Shown here: piece by piece, positions 23,547-32,551 of the stretch
Position numbering within the stretch: the first letter of the stretch is position 1
Layout: every line of letters starts with the position of its first letter
DNA from: Mediterranea massiliensis
GTDB lineage: Bacteria; Bacteroidota; Bacteroidia; Bacteroidales; Bacteroidaceae
Assembly: GCA_958402075.1 (NCBI GenBank)
Contig: CATXSD010000013.1
Location: forward strand, 1 to 40,924
Direction of reading: 5' to 3'
DNA: 40,924 nucleotides
Position numbers and translations under genes: made by a program
The notes under the pieces: model-generated
The model's database searches: none
What the model saw: only the letters and a program-made list of their open reading frames with translations
Told to the model about the DNA's origin: nothing

Positions 23547-26441
23547 TTATTGGTGGTAGGTATCTTGAGGACCTGTATAGGAAGGGCGGAGTCCGCCGCA
23601 ATCCACGACAATCTTTTGTACAATCATTCCCGGATCTGTGCAATACAGCCGTAGGGTGTGTTTGCCGGGTTTTCCTAAAGGAAAGGTTACCGCGTTCAGC
23701 GTGCTGTTGCGGAGTACGTTGTGTGCCCATTCGTGAGAGTATTCCATCGGCGTGTTGTCTATGACAACGGTTTCCAGTTGGTCCATTCTTATGCCAAAAG
23801 AAGCCCCGTGTGCTTTATCCTTGGGGAACAGTGGAAGCATGTAAAGGTAGACGGTCAGTGAGTCGTTGGCCGGGAAGGCTGTATGGTCGATGTAAAAATC
23901 ATATTCCACGTATGATTTTTCGCCATTGTCCAGTCGGGCATTGCCCAGCTGGAGGGACGAGTTGCAGTAACCCAGACCGTTGATGGCCTGGAATACGATA
24001 CCTCCGTTTTCCACTTTACGCTGGTAGCGGACCGGATTGATGGATATGGCTCCGTTTTCGGCCAGGTACATGTGGTGAGGGTAGCTGGTATTGTCTATGG
24101 CTTTTACACCGATGGTTCGGGTAGTCCCGTCGGAAGACTGGAGACTGATTTTTCCTTCAAAGAGATTGTCAGTGGAGGAAGTTGCCAGTTTGTTCCAGTC
24201 AATGGAGACAGATATGCGGGCTTGTCTGTCAGTCTGTCCCTGGGTGGCACTCAGTCTAATCCAGTCCTTATCGGTAGTGGCATGCCAGCTGAATGACAGC
24301 TTTCCCTGATTGTAGATTTCGAAGAAGTGTGTTCGATTGGAGTTTTTGTAGAAGATGGGAAGAGCGAAGTTGTCCTTATCCTCAGAATCACAGGCCTCCA
24401 CGTATACTTCCACATTGGCTTTGTCAGTCAGTTTGATTCGGGAGACTGGTGGATATTGTTTTACTGGCAGAAAACCAGGAGCGGTGATGATGCCGTTCCA
24501 TTTGCCTCCCAGTAGTTGGTTGAATTGGGCTGTAATGGCTTCCAGACTGTCGTGACAGGCAATGGCGAGATCTGCCAGTTTGTTGGTGGCGGCCCGTTGC
24601 TGGGTGGCATACCATCTGTTTTTTTGTGCCAGCAGCATTTCTTGGTTGTAGAGTCCGGAAGCCTTGACGGGATAATACAATAGTTCGAAGAAGGCCGGTT
24701 TCAGTTCGGGCGGCAATTCTTGCAGAATGCGTTCCACGACGGTGGTCATCTCCTTGTATTCTTGCATCCTTTGTTCAGCTTCATTGTAGTGAAGGAAGGA
24801 AAATTCTGTATCCTTGATTTGTTCCTTTGCGGACAGGCTGTTCCATTTCCAGTCCCATGTCATGTATTCGGGTTTGCGCAGGAAGCTGAGGTGGTAGTAG
24901 CGGTCGAGCACATAGGCGATGTCTTTCCTGTATTTTTCTCCGAAGATGCCAGTCAGGAAGTCGGTGGGATGATTATTGACGTTTTCGAAAGAGAAGCGGT
25001 CGAAGTCCCAGGCCATATCCAGAAACTGCTGGATGCCCAGTTCTCCCGGCTTGATGTCGCCCACGTTAAGCAACCAATAGCGGTTTGCACCGAGCGACCA
25101 TGCCTTGTGCATTTCGGCGTACATTAGGGCCGGAGCGGTAGTGTTGAGCCATAAGTAGTCATTGGGCCATCCCAAATAGGAAATGTGGTAATACACTCCC
25201 GAGCCGCCTGGCCGTTGGCGTTCGTGGCTGTTGGAAAGTTTTTTGAGGTATCCATAGTTGTCGTCGGGCCACACGAGGGTGATGTCACCGGGCACTTGCA
25301 GACCTTTTTCGTAAATATCAAGTACTTCCTTGTACGGAACAAAAATTTGGGGAATTTCCTGAATAGGCTTTTGTATGTGTTTGGACAAAATGTTTCGTTG
25401 ACTTTGGATGGCCTGGCCCAGTAGGGCAAACTTTTCGTCCAGACTGCCCCCTTTCATACCTTCATCGTGTTTGCCGCGAAGGGCGATGGTGTATATATTT
25501 TCTTTGTCGGCGGTTTGCTTGACCCGTGCGTCGAGGGCCTGGTCAATGGCTTGGCGGTTGGTCTGGTAGTTCCATTCACCTTGTGTCCGGTTGTCCCATT
25601 CACTGGCATTGTTGTAGAGAAGCGGTTCACAATGGCTGGTCGTTATCAGGATGCCGTATCTGTCGGCCATCTCCATATTGCCCGGTACGGTATAGAAAGC
25701 CTTGGTACATTCGTGCATGGCGGGTGCCATCATGTTTGCCTTCAGGCGCAGCAGCAGTTCGAATACTTTTTCATAAGTATTGGGACCAATGTCACCGACA
25801 GCGGGGTCCATACAGTGGGATGCCCATGGATGTAGTCCCCAGTCTTCATCATTAATAAATATACCTCTGTATTTTACTGACGGAGCTTGGGAGCAATAGT
25901 TCACGTAGTCCAGATAAAGTTCTTTCTGATGGCGGACGGGAACATCGGACCAGAAGTACCAGGGCGATACTCCGATGGCTTCTGACAAGCTGAGCACTCC
26001 GTAAGCAGTTCCGCGACCATCGCTGCCGGCGATGACCAATGCCTTGTCCACCCCTTTGAAGGGCCGGTCAACGGTGCGGATGAGAAATCGTTCCCATTCT
26101 CCTCGGATTGTATCGGCTTTCAACTTTCCGGTAGAAACCAATCGGTCAATCCATCGGTTTTTGCCGAGGGTGCCGATAAGGATGATATTTCCTTTCAGAT
26201 TTGTCAGACTGTTATTGACTCGAACTTGTTGACCGGTTACTTTATACACATCGTCGGCCAGCAGTCTTGACGATTGGGACACAACTTTGTAATCGGCCGT
26301 GTCGCAGACAATAATAGCTGTGGCATGCTGCATCACGATAGGAAAGTCTGTGTTGGAATGATAACGGCCGTTGTTGATTTTCAGTTGTGGAAAGGCCAGT
26401 TGTGAACACAATAATAGAGTTAATAGTAGTATGTTTTTCAT
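23547..26441 (-). CDS. GH115 alpha-glucuronidase (xylan alpha-1,2-glucuronosidase family)
   Basis: A secreted 964-residue glycoside hydrolase expected to remove (4-O-methyl-)glucuronic acid side chains from glucuronoxylan. The start at 26441 begins a signal peptide (MKNILLLTLLLCSQLAFPQ). The body has family GH115 landmarks: AYGVLSLSEAIGVSPWYFWSDV, YRGIFINDEDWGLHPWA, LKANMMAPAMHE, ALRGKHDEGM, VWPDDNYGYLKKLS, GGSGVYYHISYLG and RYWLLNVGDIKPGE. A C-terminal accessory beta domain starts near residue 790. The length fits the family. It lies 35 bases after a GT2 gene and just before an HD gene, not inside a recognisable SusCD polysaccharide-utilisation locus, which is unusual for such an enzyme. The frame beyond 26441 overlaps the GT2 gene and is rejected. 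Confidence 0.92.
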   Translation of the reverse strand: MKNILLLTLLLCSQLAFPQLKINNGRYHSNTDFPIVMQHATAIIVCDTADYKVVSQSSRLLADDVYKVTGQQVRVNNSLTNLKGNIILIGTLGKNRWIDRLVSTGKLKADTIRGEWERFLIRTVDRPFKGVDKALVIAGSDGRGTAYGVLSLSEAIGVSPWYFWSDVPVRHQKELYLDYVNYCSQAPSVKYRGIFINDEDWGLHPWASHCMDPAVGDIGPNTYEKVFELLLRLKANMMAPAMHECTKAFYTVPGNMEMADRYGILITTSHCEPLLYNNASEWDNRTQGEWNYQTNRQAIDQALDARVKQTADKENIYTIALRGKHDEGMKGGSLDEKFALLGQAIQSQRNILSKHIQKPIQEIPQIFVPYKEVLDIYEKGLQVPGDITLVWPDDNYGYLKKLSNSHERQRPGGSGVYYHISYLGWPNDYLWLNTTAPALMYAEMHKAWSLGANRYWLLNVGDIKPGELGIQQFLDMAWDFDRFSFENVNNHPTDFLTGIFGEKYRKDIAYVLDRYYHLSFLRKPEYMTWDWKWNSLSAKEQIKDTEFSFLHYNEAEQRMQEYKEMTTVVERILQELPPELKPAFFELLYYPVKASGLYNQEMLLAQKNRWYATQQRAATNKLADLAIACHDSLEAITAQFNQLLGGKWNGIITAPGFLPVKQYPPVSRIKLTDKANVEVYVEACDSEDKDNFALPIFYKNSNRTHFFEIYNQGKLSFSWHATTDKDWIRLSATQGQTDRQARISVSIDWNKLATSSTDNLFEGKISLQSSDGTTRTIGVKAIDNTSYPHHMYLAENGAISINPVRYQRKVENGGIVFQAINGLGYCNSSLQLGNARLDNGEKSYVEYDFYIDHTAFPANDSLTVYLYMLPLFPKDKAHGASFGIRMDQLETVVIDNTPMEYSHEWAHNVLRNSTLNAVTFPLGKPGKHTLRLYCTDPGMIVQKIVVDCGGLRPSYTGPQDTYHQ

Positions 26442-26476
26442 GGGTGTTATTTTTATTGATAAATGATTATTGTTTT

Positions 26477-27649
26477 TTATTTCCGCAGAAACTCTCGCTT
26501 GTCGCGGAAGAGGCAATAGAGCTTCCAGCGTAGCGACTGGAGCGGCTGGAGAACGTCGAATACGGAGAGCAGGAGGCGGTAGCGGTATTTTTCGTCCAGG
26601 TCTTTGGCCGTGGTGTTGATGACGAGTGCCTGCATCACGAAACGGAATATGAACTGCAGGAAGCCGAGTCCTGCCGCCAGCCAGTGGGCATGAAGAGCGG
26701 ATATGACGACCGTCGCTATCCATGCGGCATGGAACAGCAGGCGGCTGAAGGTTTCGAAGCCGAGCATCCAGCGCTGCATGCCGTGGTACAGGGGAGCGGT
26801 GGAGGCGTAGCCGATCTTTTCTTCACGCCAGTCCTTGACACGGAAAAGTGGCTTCATGCGGACCACGGAGGCCGGGTCGGTCTCCACGCGGGTGTTGTCC
26901 CGACGGGCTACCTGGTTGACGAAGAGGTCATCGTCGCCGCGGCGCAGGTTCAGGTGGGCGGAGAAGCCCTTTTGGTCAAAGAAGAGGTCCTTACGGTAGG
27001 CCAGGTTGCGGCCGATGCCCATGTAGGGACTGCCGGCCAGGGCGAAGCCCAGGTAGCGCATGGCGGTGAAGAGGCTGTCGAAGGCGGCGCGGCGGTGCAG
27101 CCAGTTGTGCCCGCGCTCGTAGCCGCTGTAGCCCAGCACCACTTCGGTGCGCGAGGTGAAGTTGCAGGCCATCAGGCGCAGCCACTGGTTGCTCTGCGGG
27201 CGGCAGTTGGCCTCGGTCAGCACCAGCCAGTCGTAGCGGGCGGCGCGGATACCCAACGTGACGGCCAGCTTCTTGCGGCTGATGTAGCGCGAGGAGTCGG
27301 GCACAAAGCTGTGGTACAGGTTGGAATATTGCTCTTCGAGTTGGGTCAGATATTCCTCGCTTTCGCCCTTCTCGCCGTCGTTGATGACGATGACTTCGAA
27401 CTGCGGATAGTCCTGCTCGAGGATGGCGGGCAGGTTGCGGCGCAGGTTCTCTACTTCGTCGTGGGCGCAGAGGATGACAGACAGGGGCGGCAGTTCCTGC
27501 GTGAAATGCAGTTCGTCGCGTCCGGCCTTGCGGCTGCGCAGGTGGATGCGGTTGTAGAGGGCGAGGTAGTAGAGGGCCTGGACGATGAACAGGATGCCGG
27601 TAGCGGCCAGCAGGTATTGTTCGGTAGTGTCGAATGCGAATGCTTCCAT
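26477..27649 (-). CDS. Membrane-anchored family 2 glycosyltransferase
   Basis: A 390-residue inner-membrane enzyme. An N-terminal helix (about 12-30) is followed by a GT-A domain: LSVILCAHDEVENLRRNLP, VIVINDGE, LTEANCRP as the probable metal/nucleotide site, and a late GDDDLFVNQVA acceptor/catalytic motif. C-terminal helices (about 300-345) follow. It would transfer a sugar from a nucleotide-sugar to a lipid or glycan on the cytosolic face; donor and acceptor cannot be told. The order glycosyltransferase, GH115, HD on one strand with gaps of 35 and 11 bases indicates an operon. The promoter box is at 27674-27681. Confidence 0.9.
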   Translation of the reverse strand: MEAFAFDTTEQYLLAATGILFIVQALYYLALYNRIHLRSRKAGRDELHFTQELPPLSVILCAHDEVENLRRNLPAILEQDYPQFEVIVINDGEKGESEEYLTQLEEQYSNLYHSFVPDSSRYISRKKLAVTLGIRAARYDWLVLTEANCRPQSNQWLRLMACNFTSRTEVVLGYSGYERGHNWLHRRAAFDSLFTAMRYLGFALAGSPYMGIGRNLAYRKDLFFDQKGFSAHLNLRRGDDDLFVNQVARRDNTRVETDPASVVRMKPLFRVKDWREEKIGYASTAPLYHGMQRWMLGFETFSRLLFHAAWIATVVISALHAHWLAAGLGFLQFIFRFVMQALVINTTAKDLDEKYRYRLLLSVFDVLQPLQSLRWKLYCLFRDKREFLRK

Positions 27650-27673
27650 TTATATTTTGTTCTAACTGATGCG

Positions 27674-27681
27674 CAAAAGTA
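27674..27681 (-). promoter_or_regulatory. -7 box (TACTTTTG) of the GT2-GH115-HD operon
   Basis: Exact TAnnTTTG on the minus strand, 24 bases before the ATG at 27649. The -33 region is weak. Confidence 0.5.
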
Positions 27682-27811
27682 CGAATTTTCGGGCACACCT
27701 TGTACTGTTTATCCTTTCTTTTGTGTACCTATCATAGCAACTTGTGAATAATGGAATATAGAAAAAATTATTTGTTGGGTTATTCCCATAGGAAAAATGT
27801 AGATTTTTATG

Positions 27812-27819
27812 TAATTTTG
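27812..27819 (+). promoter_or_regulatory. -7 box (TAATTTTG) of the TPR regulator gene
   Basis: Exact TAnnTTTG on the plus strand, 25 bases before the ATG at 27845, in the AT-rich divergent spacer. Confidence 0.5.
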
Positions 27820-27844
27820 TATTCCTAAACAATACAATACAAGC

Positions 27845-29506
27845 ATGAAGAAATTTTCTATTCTTCCTCTCCTGCTGCTGATTGTGATAGCGTGCACGCA
27901 CATTGACTACGCCCGCCGTTTGGCGGACGCGGACAGTTTGATTTATGTCCGTCCAGACAGTGCTCTTACCCTTTTGCACAGCATTCCTTCTGCTCATTTC
28001 GGTACGGAAGAGGAGCGGATGCGCTATGCGCTGCTCACTGTGGAAGCGGAGTGTCGTAGCCATATTCCGCAGCGGGATGACTCATTGCTACGAGTAGCAG
28101 TGGATTATTTTAGGCGTACTGGAGATAAACGTCGGGCAGCACGGGGGGAATATTTACATGGCCATGTTCTTTATGAGTTTTTGAAGGAAAGTGGTAAAGC
28201 TGTGGAGGCTTACCATCGGGCGGAAAATTTGGCGAAATCCGTAAAAGACAATTGGCTGTTGGCACACATTTATAATGGGATGGCTTACATGTATCATAGT
28301 CAAAATATATCGCAAAAGGCAGATTCGTTATACAAACTTGTAGAAAGGTTATCCATTCAGGTGAAAGATACAGTTTTGTGGTTAGAAGCGTTAAAAAGGC
28401 ATAGTATTTATTTAATCGGAAAAGGAAAGCCTTATTATAACGAAGCTGAACAAATATTGTTACAGATTTATGAGACTGCTTTACATAGTGGGTTTACTCT
28501 TTATCAGTGTAGCAATGCGCTTACTTTAAGTCAACTTTATAGCTATATGCGTGATGGGGAACGGGCATTGCAGTTTGCAAAGATTGCGTTGAGTTTACAA
28601 CCAGAGGATACGACGATGTTACCTACAGCCATTCTTCTTACTGGAGAAGGCTTTTATCGGTTGGGTGTTTATGATTCTGCTTCTTCTTATTTTTATAAAG
28701 CACTTACATCATCCCAATTTAATATTCGCTCCAATGCTTATATGCGCTTAAGCGACATCTCGGAAAAGCAAGGGAATGTACAAAAGGCATTGGAATACGA
28801 GAAACTGCGTGCCCGGAATGAGAAATTGTATCAGCAAGAGATGCAAACCGCGGAAATTCAATTGGCGGAACACAAATACGTCGATTCGCAAAAGCAAAAG
28901 TCCGTTTGGCGTATTGTTTATTATTGTGCGTTTGCGATTGCTGGACTAGTGTTTACCATTATTGTTTTATTTGTGTGCATTCGTAAAAAAGAGAAAGCTT
29001 CGCAACAACAGCTGAAAGAGGTGCTGATGAAGCAGATGCAAACCCATGTGGAGTCTGAGCTTCCTGTTTTTCCTGTATTGGAGTCTGAGCCTCAACTTCC
29101 CAAGGAAGAGACCGAAGATACGCATTCTTTATTCCACTTAGACACGTTGCAAGAACAGATGCAACAAACAGAGGTATATCAAAAGTTACTGCAAATCTTA
29201 AGCTATTATAAAGAGTTTAGTGACTATAAGAATCACTTCAAGAAGGAGGACCGACAAAAGTGGGTTGAAACCGTCAATCAGCTTACGGGTGGTTTCGTTG
29301 TCTATTTGGCCCAGAAGTTTCCTGATTTGAATGAAGAGGATATATATTTCTGTAGTCTCCATCTCTTTGATTTCAATCCAACGGAAATCTCCGTTATCAT
29401 GGAGAAAGACCGCAGCGGTATCTACAAAAAACGAAAATCTCTGTTGAAACGAAAATTTAAGTACGAAAGCAAAACCGAGTTGAAAGACCTGCTGAAAGAT
29501 ATATAA
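27845..29506 (+). CDS. Membrane-bound TPR protein with C-terminal HTH, probable regulator
   Basis: 553 residues. The N-terminus is a lipoprotein-like or anchor signal (LLLLIVIAC, Cys17). Residues about 30-345 are helical tetratricopeptide-type repeats (e.g. AYHRAENLAKSVKDNWLLAHIYNGMAYM, ALQFAKIALSLQPED). A transmembrane helix spans about 355-380. A coiled-coil/linker follows, and the last 60 residues look like a LuxR-type helix-turn-helix (LNEEDIYFCSL...FNPTEISVIM...SGIYKKRKSLLKRKF). The layout implies an outside-facing TPR sensor and a cytosolic DNA-binding end, a type common in Bacteroides. The first about 235 bases are GC-rich like the chromosome to the left; the rest becomes AT-rich like the RiPP cluster to the right. 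It probably controls the DUF3244 gene and cluster downstream. Confidence 0.85.
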   Translation: MKKFSILPLLLLIVIACTHIDYARRLADADSLIYVRPDSALTLLHSIPSAHFGTEEERMRYALLTVEAECRSHIPQRDDSLLRVAVDYFRRTGDKRRAARGEYLHGHVLYEFLKESGKAVEAYHRAENLAKSVKDNWLLAHIYNGMAYMYHSQNISQKADSLYKLVERLSIQVKDTVLWLEALKRHSIYLIGKGKPYYNEAEQILLQIYETALHSGFTLYQCSNALTLSQLYSYMRDGERALQFAKIALSLQPEDTTMLPTAILLTGEGFYRLGVYDSASSYFYKALTSSQFNIRSNAYMRLSDISEKQGNVQKALEYEKLRARNEKLYQQEMQTAEIQLAEHKYVDSQKQKSVWRIVYYCAFAIAGLVFTIIVLFVCIRKKEKASQQQLKEVLMKQMQTHVESELPVFPVLESEPQLPKEETEDTHSLFHLDTLQEQMQQTEVYQKLLQILSYYKEFSDYKNHFKKEDRQKWVETVNQLTGGFVVYLAQKFPDLNEEDIYFCSLHLFDFNPTEISVIMEKDRSGIYKKRKSLLKRKFKYESKTELKDLLKDI

Positions 29507-29514
29507 TTCACAGA

Positions 29515-29598
29515 TTTTCCACACTATCCACACGTAAAGACTATGGAATTTGTGCTAAAAGGTGCATTTTCCACATTTTTTCCCTTTATTTTCCACAC
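29515..29598 (+). repeat. Cluster of TTTTCCACA 9-mers, DnaA-box-like or regulator sites
   Basis: Three identical TTTTCCACA copies start at 29515, 29567 and 29589, and a variant CTATCCACA starts at 29524, all on one strand in AT-rich spacer. TTTTCCACA fits the general DnaA-box consensus TTWTNCACA. The 22-base spacing of the last two is about two helical turns. They lie just upstream of the -7 box at 29619. They may be sites for the TPR/HTH protein, for DnaA, or neither. Confidence 0.55.
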
Positions 29599-29618
29599 TT
29601 CGTCTGTTACCATACGCC

Positions 29619-29626
29619 TAACTTTG
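29619..29626 (+). promoter_or_regulatory. -7 box (TAACTTTG) of the DUF3244 gene
   Basis: Exact TAnnTTTG, 47 bases before the ATG at 29673 and 21 bases after the last TTTTCCACA repeat, so proteins bound to the repeats would contact polymerase. Confidence 0.6.
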
Positions 29627-29672
29627 TCGCATAAAAATGACGATAAGGTTTAATTAAAAACACATTACAATT

Positions 29673-30074
29673 ATGAAAGCATTAATCGTAACACTTGTTT
29701 CATTATGGATGGGTAACATACTTTTGTGGACAGTAGAACATCAGCACTTCCAACAGAATAAAGTAATAATCGCAACAGATGAGGAGGAGGAAGATGTTCA
29801 ACTTAATGTAGTGAAGACTGGAAGCGGACATCCGATTTCTCTCTTCCAACCTACCGTCTATGCTACTTTATTTGATAATGTAATCAGCGTAAATCTGAGT
29901 GAGCTGTCCGAAGAAGCAACCGTTATCATTACCCGTATGGCCACCGGAGAAGAAATCTATTCACGGATCGGCATGGGAAGCATGGAGATTAACCTGAATG
30001 CTTACGGTAAGGGGCAGTATCAGATAGATGTGGTATCGGGCGAGCTGTGGCTGCAAGGGGAATTTACTTTATAA
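29673..30074 (+). CDS. DUF3244-family small exported protein
   Basis: 133 residues. An N-terminal hydrophobic segment (ALIVTLVSLWMGNILLW) is a signal or anchor. An acidic stretch follows (TDEEEED), then a small beta-sandwich-like domain (ISLFQPTVYATLFDNVISVNLSEL, ATVIITRMATGEEIYSRIGMGS, INLNAYGKGQYQIDVVSGELWLQGEF), which matches the DUF3244 pattern of secreted Bacteroides proteins of unknown function. It follows a TPR/HTH gene with its own promoter and precedes the RiPP cluster by 42 bases. No terminator is evident after it, so read-through into the cluster is possible. Its role, perhaps a signal or envelope partner, is not known. Confidence 0.75.
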   Translation: MKALIVTLVSLWMGNILLWTVEHQHFQQNKVIIATDEEEEDVQLNVVKTGSGHPISLFQPTVYATLFDNVISVNLSELSEEATVIITRMATGEEIYSRIGMGSMEINLNAYGKGQYQIDVVSGELWLQGEFTL

Positions 30075-30116
30075 GCTTTTTTTGACGGCTTTTTGCTATA
30101 ATCATACATAATTCTT

Positions 30117-32507
30117 ATGTTTTGCATTTTAAAATATACTTTTAAAAGGGAAGTATTCTTTTTGTTGTATTTGGTTATGTCTATTTATGTGTATTCGCAG
30201 AATAGGTATATTAACTTGCAAGGAACTTTGTCAGATACTATTGGTGGAATGATTAATTCTGTGAATATCTGCCTGTTGGACTCCGATAGCACAATGCTTG
30301 GGTCTTGTATAAGTGATTCAACAGGACGTTTTACCTTAAAGTATTTAAATCAAAATGTAAATTATCCTCTTCTATTGTCTTTCAGTCATATAGAATATGA
30401 ACCTAAGAACTTGATAATAAATAGTGATAGCCTGAATTGGTTGCGTGTTATTATGCATGAACGGGTACATAAATTACCGGAGATTGCAGTCCAAGGAAAC
30501 TGGATTCGACATAAAAATGGAAATGTTGTGGTTGATGTAAGTCAGATTCCCGGTGCAAATACTTTTCAAGTGGACAAATTGCTTCAACAGTTGCCAGGTA
30601 TAACTAAAAGCCAGGCGGGTGGTTACGAGTTAAACGGACGTCCGGTGGTTTTTTATTTGAACGGTGTAAAGCAAAATATTACCCAACAATCGTTGGATGC
30701 TTTTTTAAGTTCAATGCAAGCATCGACTTTATCTGAAATACAATTGGTTGATATAAACAGCGGCAAATATCCGGCTGATAGTAATCATGCTTTTGTGGAA
30801 CTTAAAACGAATAAAAATATAGTGGACGGATATTCTCATCAGTTTACGTTATCTGCCAGTGTGTTTGAACAGGGGCTGAAGTCATGGTTACCATCTTATT
30901 TCTATATGGTAAAAAAGGGAAAATGGATGTTTTATAATACGATTTCTTTTACTGATAATAATAATTATGGTGTATCACGTGATAGTGTACATTATAGCAA
31001 TGGAATCAGCTATGCCAATCGAATGAAAAATGGTGGAAGGTATCCGTCTGTGACTTACAATGCGAAATGGACTTATACTTTTTCGAATGAGAACTTCTTG
31101 GATTTGAGTGCGTATGTCTATGATGACTTTGGGCATATATATTCAGATATACTATCAACAGATTATGAAAGCAATTTGCCTCTCATGAAAAGAATTTTGT
31201 ATTACAAGACATTTGAGAATGATGATCTTTGGACTGGCACAGTTTCATATATTGTCCCGGAAACAAAAAAGAAATTTCATGGTACTGTTTATTATAATAT
31301 ATTGTATGGCGGACTTCGGACAGATAATGAATATTACGAATTCAACAATAAATATCAGACATCAAATTTGGAGATGACGGGATGGATGAATACGTTGGCG
31401 GCAGATTTTGGAACGGAATGGGACAAACTTAGATTAGAGTATGGAGTGAATGGACAATATAATTGGTTGCATGATGATACCGACTACAATTTTGTGCAGA
31501 CCGGTGCTATTAATCGAAGTCGTTTTTATGGTAGGGAGATTTTGACTTCGGCTTATTTGACCTCATATTATGAGTTTAATAAAAAAATTACGGCTGCAGC
31601 TGCTTTACGGTTGGAGAATACAGACTACAAGATTGAGTATAGGACTGAGAATTATAATAGCCATAAAAACTACACCAATTATTTTCCTATGCTGTATGTG
31701 TTTTACACCAATGAAAAGTATAATGGAACATTTGCTTTGTTGGCCGGCATTAACAGACCGAAATATGAATATATGATTCCCGGTATCCGTAAGGTTACAG
31801 AGACATTCTACACAATGGGAAATCCCGAAGCTAATCCCTCTAAAAATTATTCTGTTTTGTTTAATAGCGTATTCTTTAAGTTCCTGAATTTAAATCTCGG
31901 TTACACATACTTTAAAGATGTTTCAGGGAAAGTGTATGAAGAAAGGAATGGTATATTGTATCAACACTATTTGAACTATGCAGATGTAGAGAATTATAAG
32001 ATTTCTTTGAACTTACCGTTTCGGCTTTTTCAGGGAAAATTGTATGGCCAATTGTTGGGGAACTGTACTTATGTAAATCATAAAAAGTTTTTTAACGGTT
32101 ATGTCCCTCCTGTTGGAAGAAAGGATAATTATTGGCTCCAAAATTATAGTGTCAGTATGAGTTATGATATTGCAGAACGGTTTAATTTTAACGCGTATTT
32201 TCAATATTCTCCTGCAAAGAACGCACTATATTATCATACTTGTCCTAGAACAGACGCTGAAGCGGGTATAAGTTATCAGTTTCTTAAAAAGAAAAATCTG
32301 ATATTGTATTTCAATGTAGGTAATATTTTTGATTCGAATGATATAAAGGAAAATATCTATTTTATGGATAATTTTAGAACTAATGTGATTCGACGGCACG
32401 GACCTGTATTCACTTTATCTGTACGTTTAAAATTGGATAAGGGACAGAAAGTCATAGAACAATACAAGGATTATATGCCTAATGTTAGTCGTATGTTGAA
32501 AGATTGA
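30117..32507 (+). CDS. Outer-membrane beta-barrel receptor of the RiPP cluster (TonB-receptor-like)
   Basis: 796 residues. A signal peptide (basic start, FFLLYLVMSIYVYSQ, cleavage before NRYIN) precedes a carboxypeptidase-regulatory-like beta domain (INLQGTLSDTIGGMINSVNICLLD, to about residue 110). Next is a plug-like domain (VDKLLQQLPGITKSQAGGYELNGRPVVFYLNGVKQ, SEIQLVDINSGKYP) and a Tyr/Asn-rich barrel to the end. It resembles the outer-membrane barrel family common in Bacteroidetes more than a classical siderophore receptor. Base composition is AT-rich like the genes after it. Its stop lies 44 bases before the first precursor gene. Within a peptide cluster it could move the mature peptide across the outer membrane, take it back up, or bind the target; the sequence does not decide. 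Confidence 0.85.
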   Translation: MFCILKYTFKREVFFLLYLVMSIYVYSQNRYINLQGTLSDTIGGMINSVNICLLDSDSTMLGSCISDSTGRFTLKYLNQNVNYPLLLSFSHIEYEPKNLIINSDSLNWLRVIMHERVHKLPEIAVQGNWIRHKNGNVVVDVSQIPGANTFQVDKLLQQLPGITKSQAGGYELNGRPVVFYLNGVKQNITQQSLDAFLSSMQASTLSEIQLVDINSGKYPADSNHAFVELKTNKNIVDGYSHQFTLSASVFEQGLKSWLPSYFYMVKKGKWMFYNTISFTDNNNYGVSRDSVHYSNGISYANRMKNGGRYPSVTYNAKWTYTFSNENFLDLSAYVYDDFGHIYSDILSTDYESNLPLMKRILYYKTFENDDLWTGTVSYIVPETKKKFHGTVYYNILYGGLRTDNEYYEFNNKYQTSNLEMTGWMNTLAADFGTEWDKLRLEYGVNGQYNWLHDDTDYNFVQTGAINRSRFYGREILTSAYLTSYYEFNKKITAAAALRLENTDYKIEYRTENYNSHKNYTNYFPMLYVFYTNEKYNGTFALLAGINRPKYEYMIPGIRKVTETFYTMGNPEANPSKNYSVLFNSVFFKFLNLNLGYTYFKDVSGKVYEERNGILYQHYLNYADVENYKISLNLPFRLFQGKLYGQLLGNCTYVNHKKFFNGYVPPVGRKDNYWLQNYSVSMSYDIAERFNFNAYFQYSPAKNALYYHTCPRTDAEAGISYQFLKKKNLILYFNVGNIFDSNDIKENIYFMDNFRTNVIRRHGPVFTLSVRLKLDKGQKVIEQYKDYMPNVSRMLKD

Positions 32508-32508
32508 A

Positions 32509-32522
32509 ATATAGCGCTATAT
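32509..32522. promoter_or_regulatory. Perfect 14-base palindrome before the precursor genes
   Basis: ATATAGCGCTATAT reads the same on both strands. It starts one base after the receptor gene's stop codon and ends 29 bases before the first precursor ATG. It is a candidate operator or RNA structure. Confidence 0.35.
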
Positions 32523-32551
32523 ATATGTTTAATTTTAAATTAAATTGTAAT

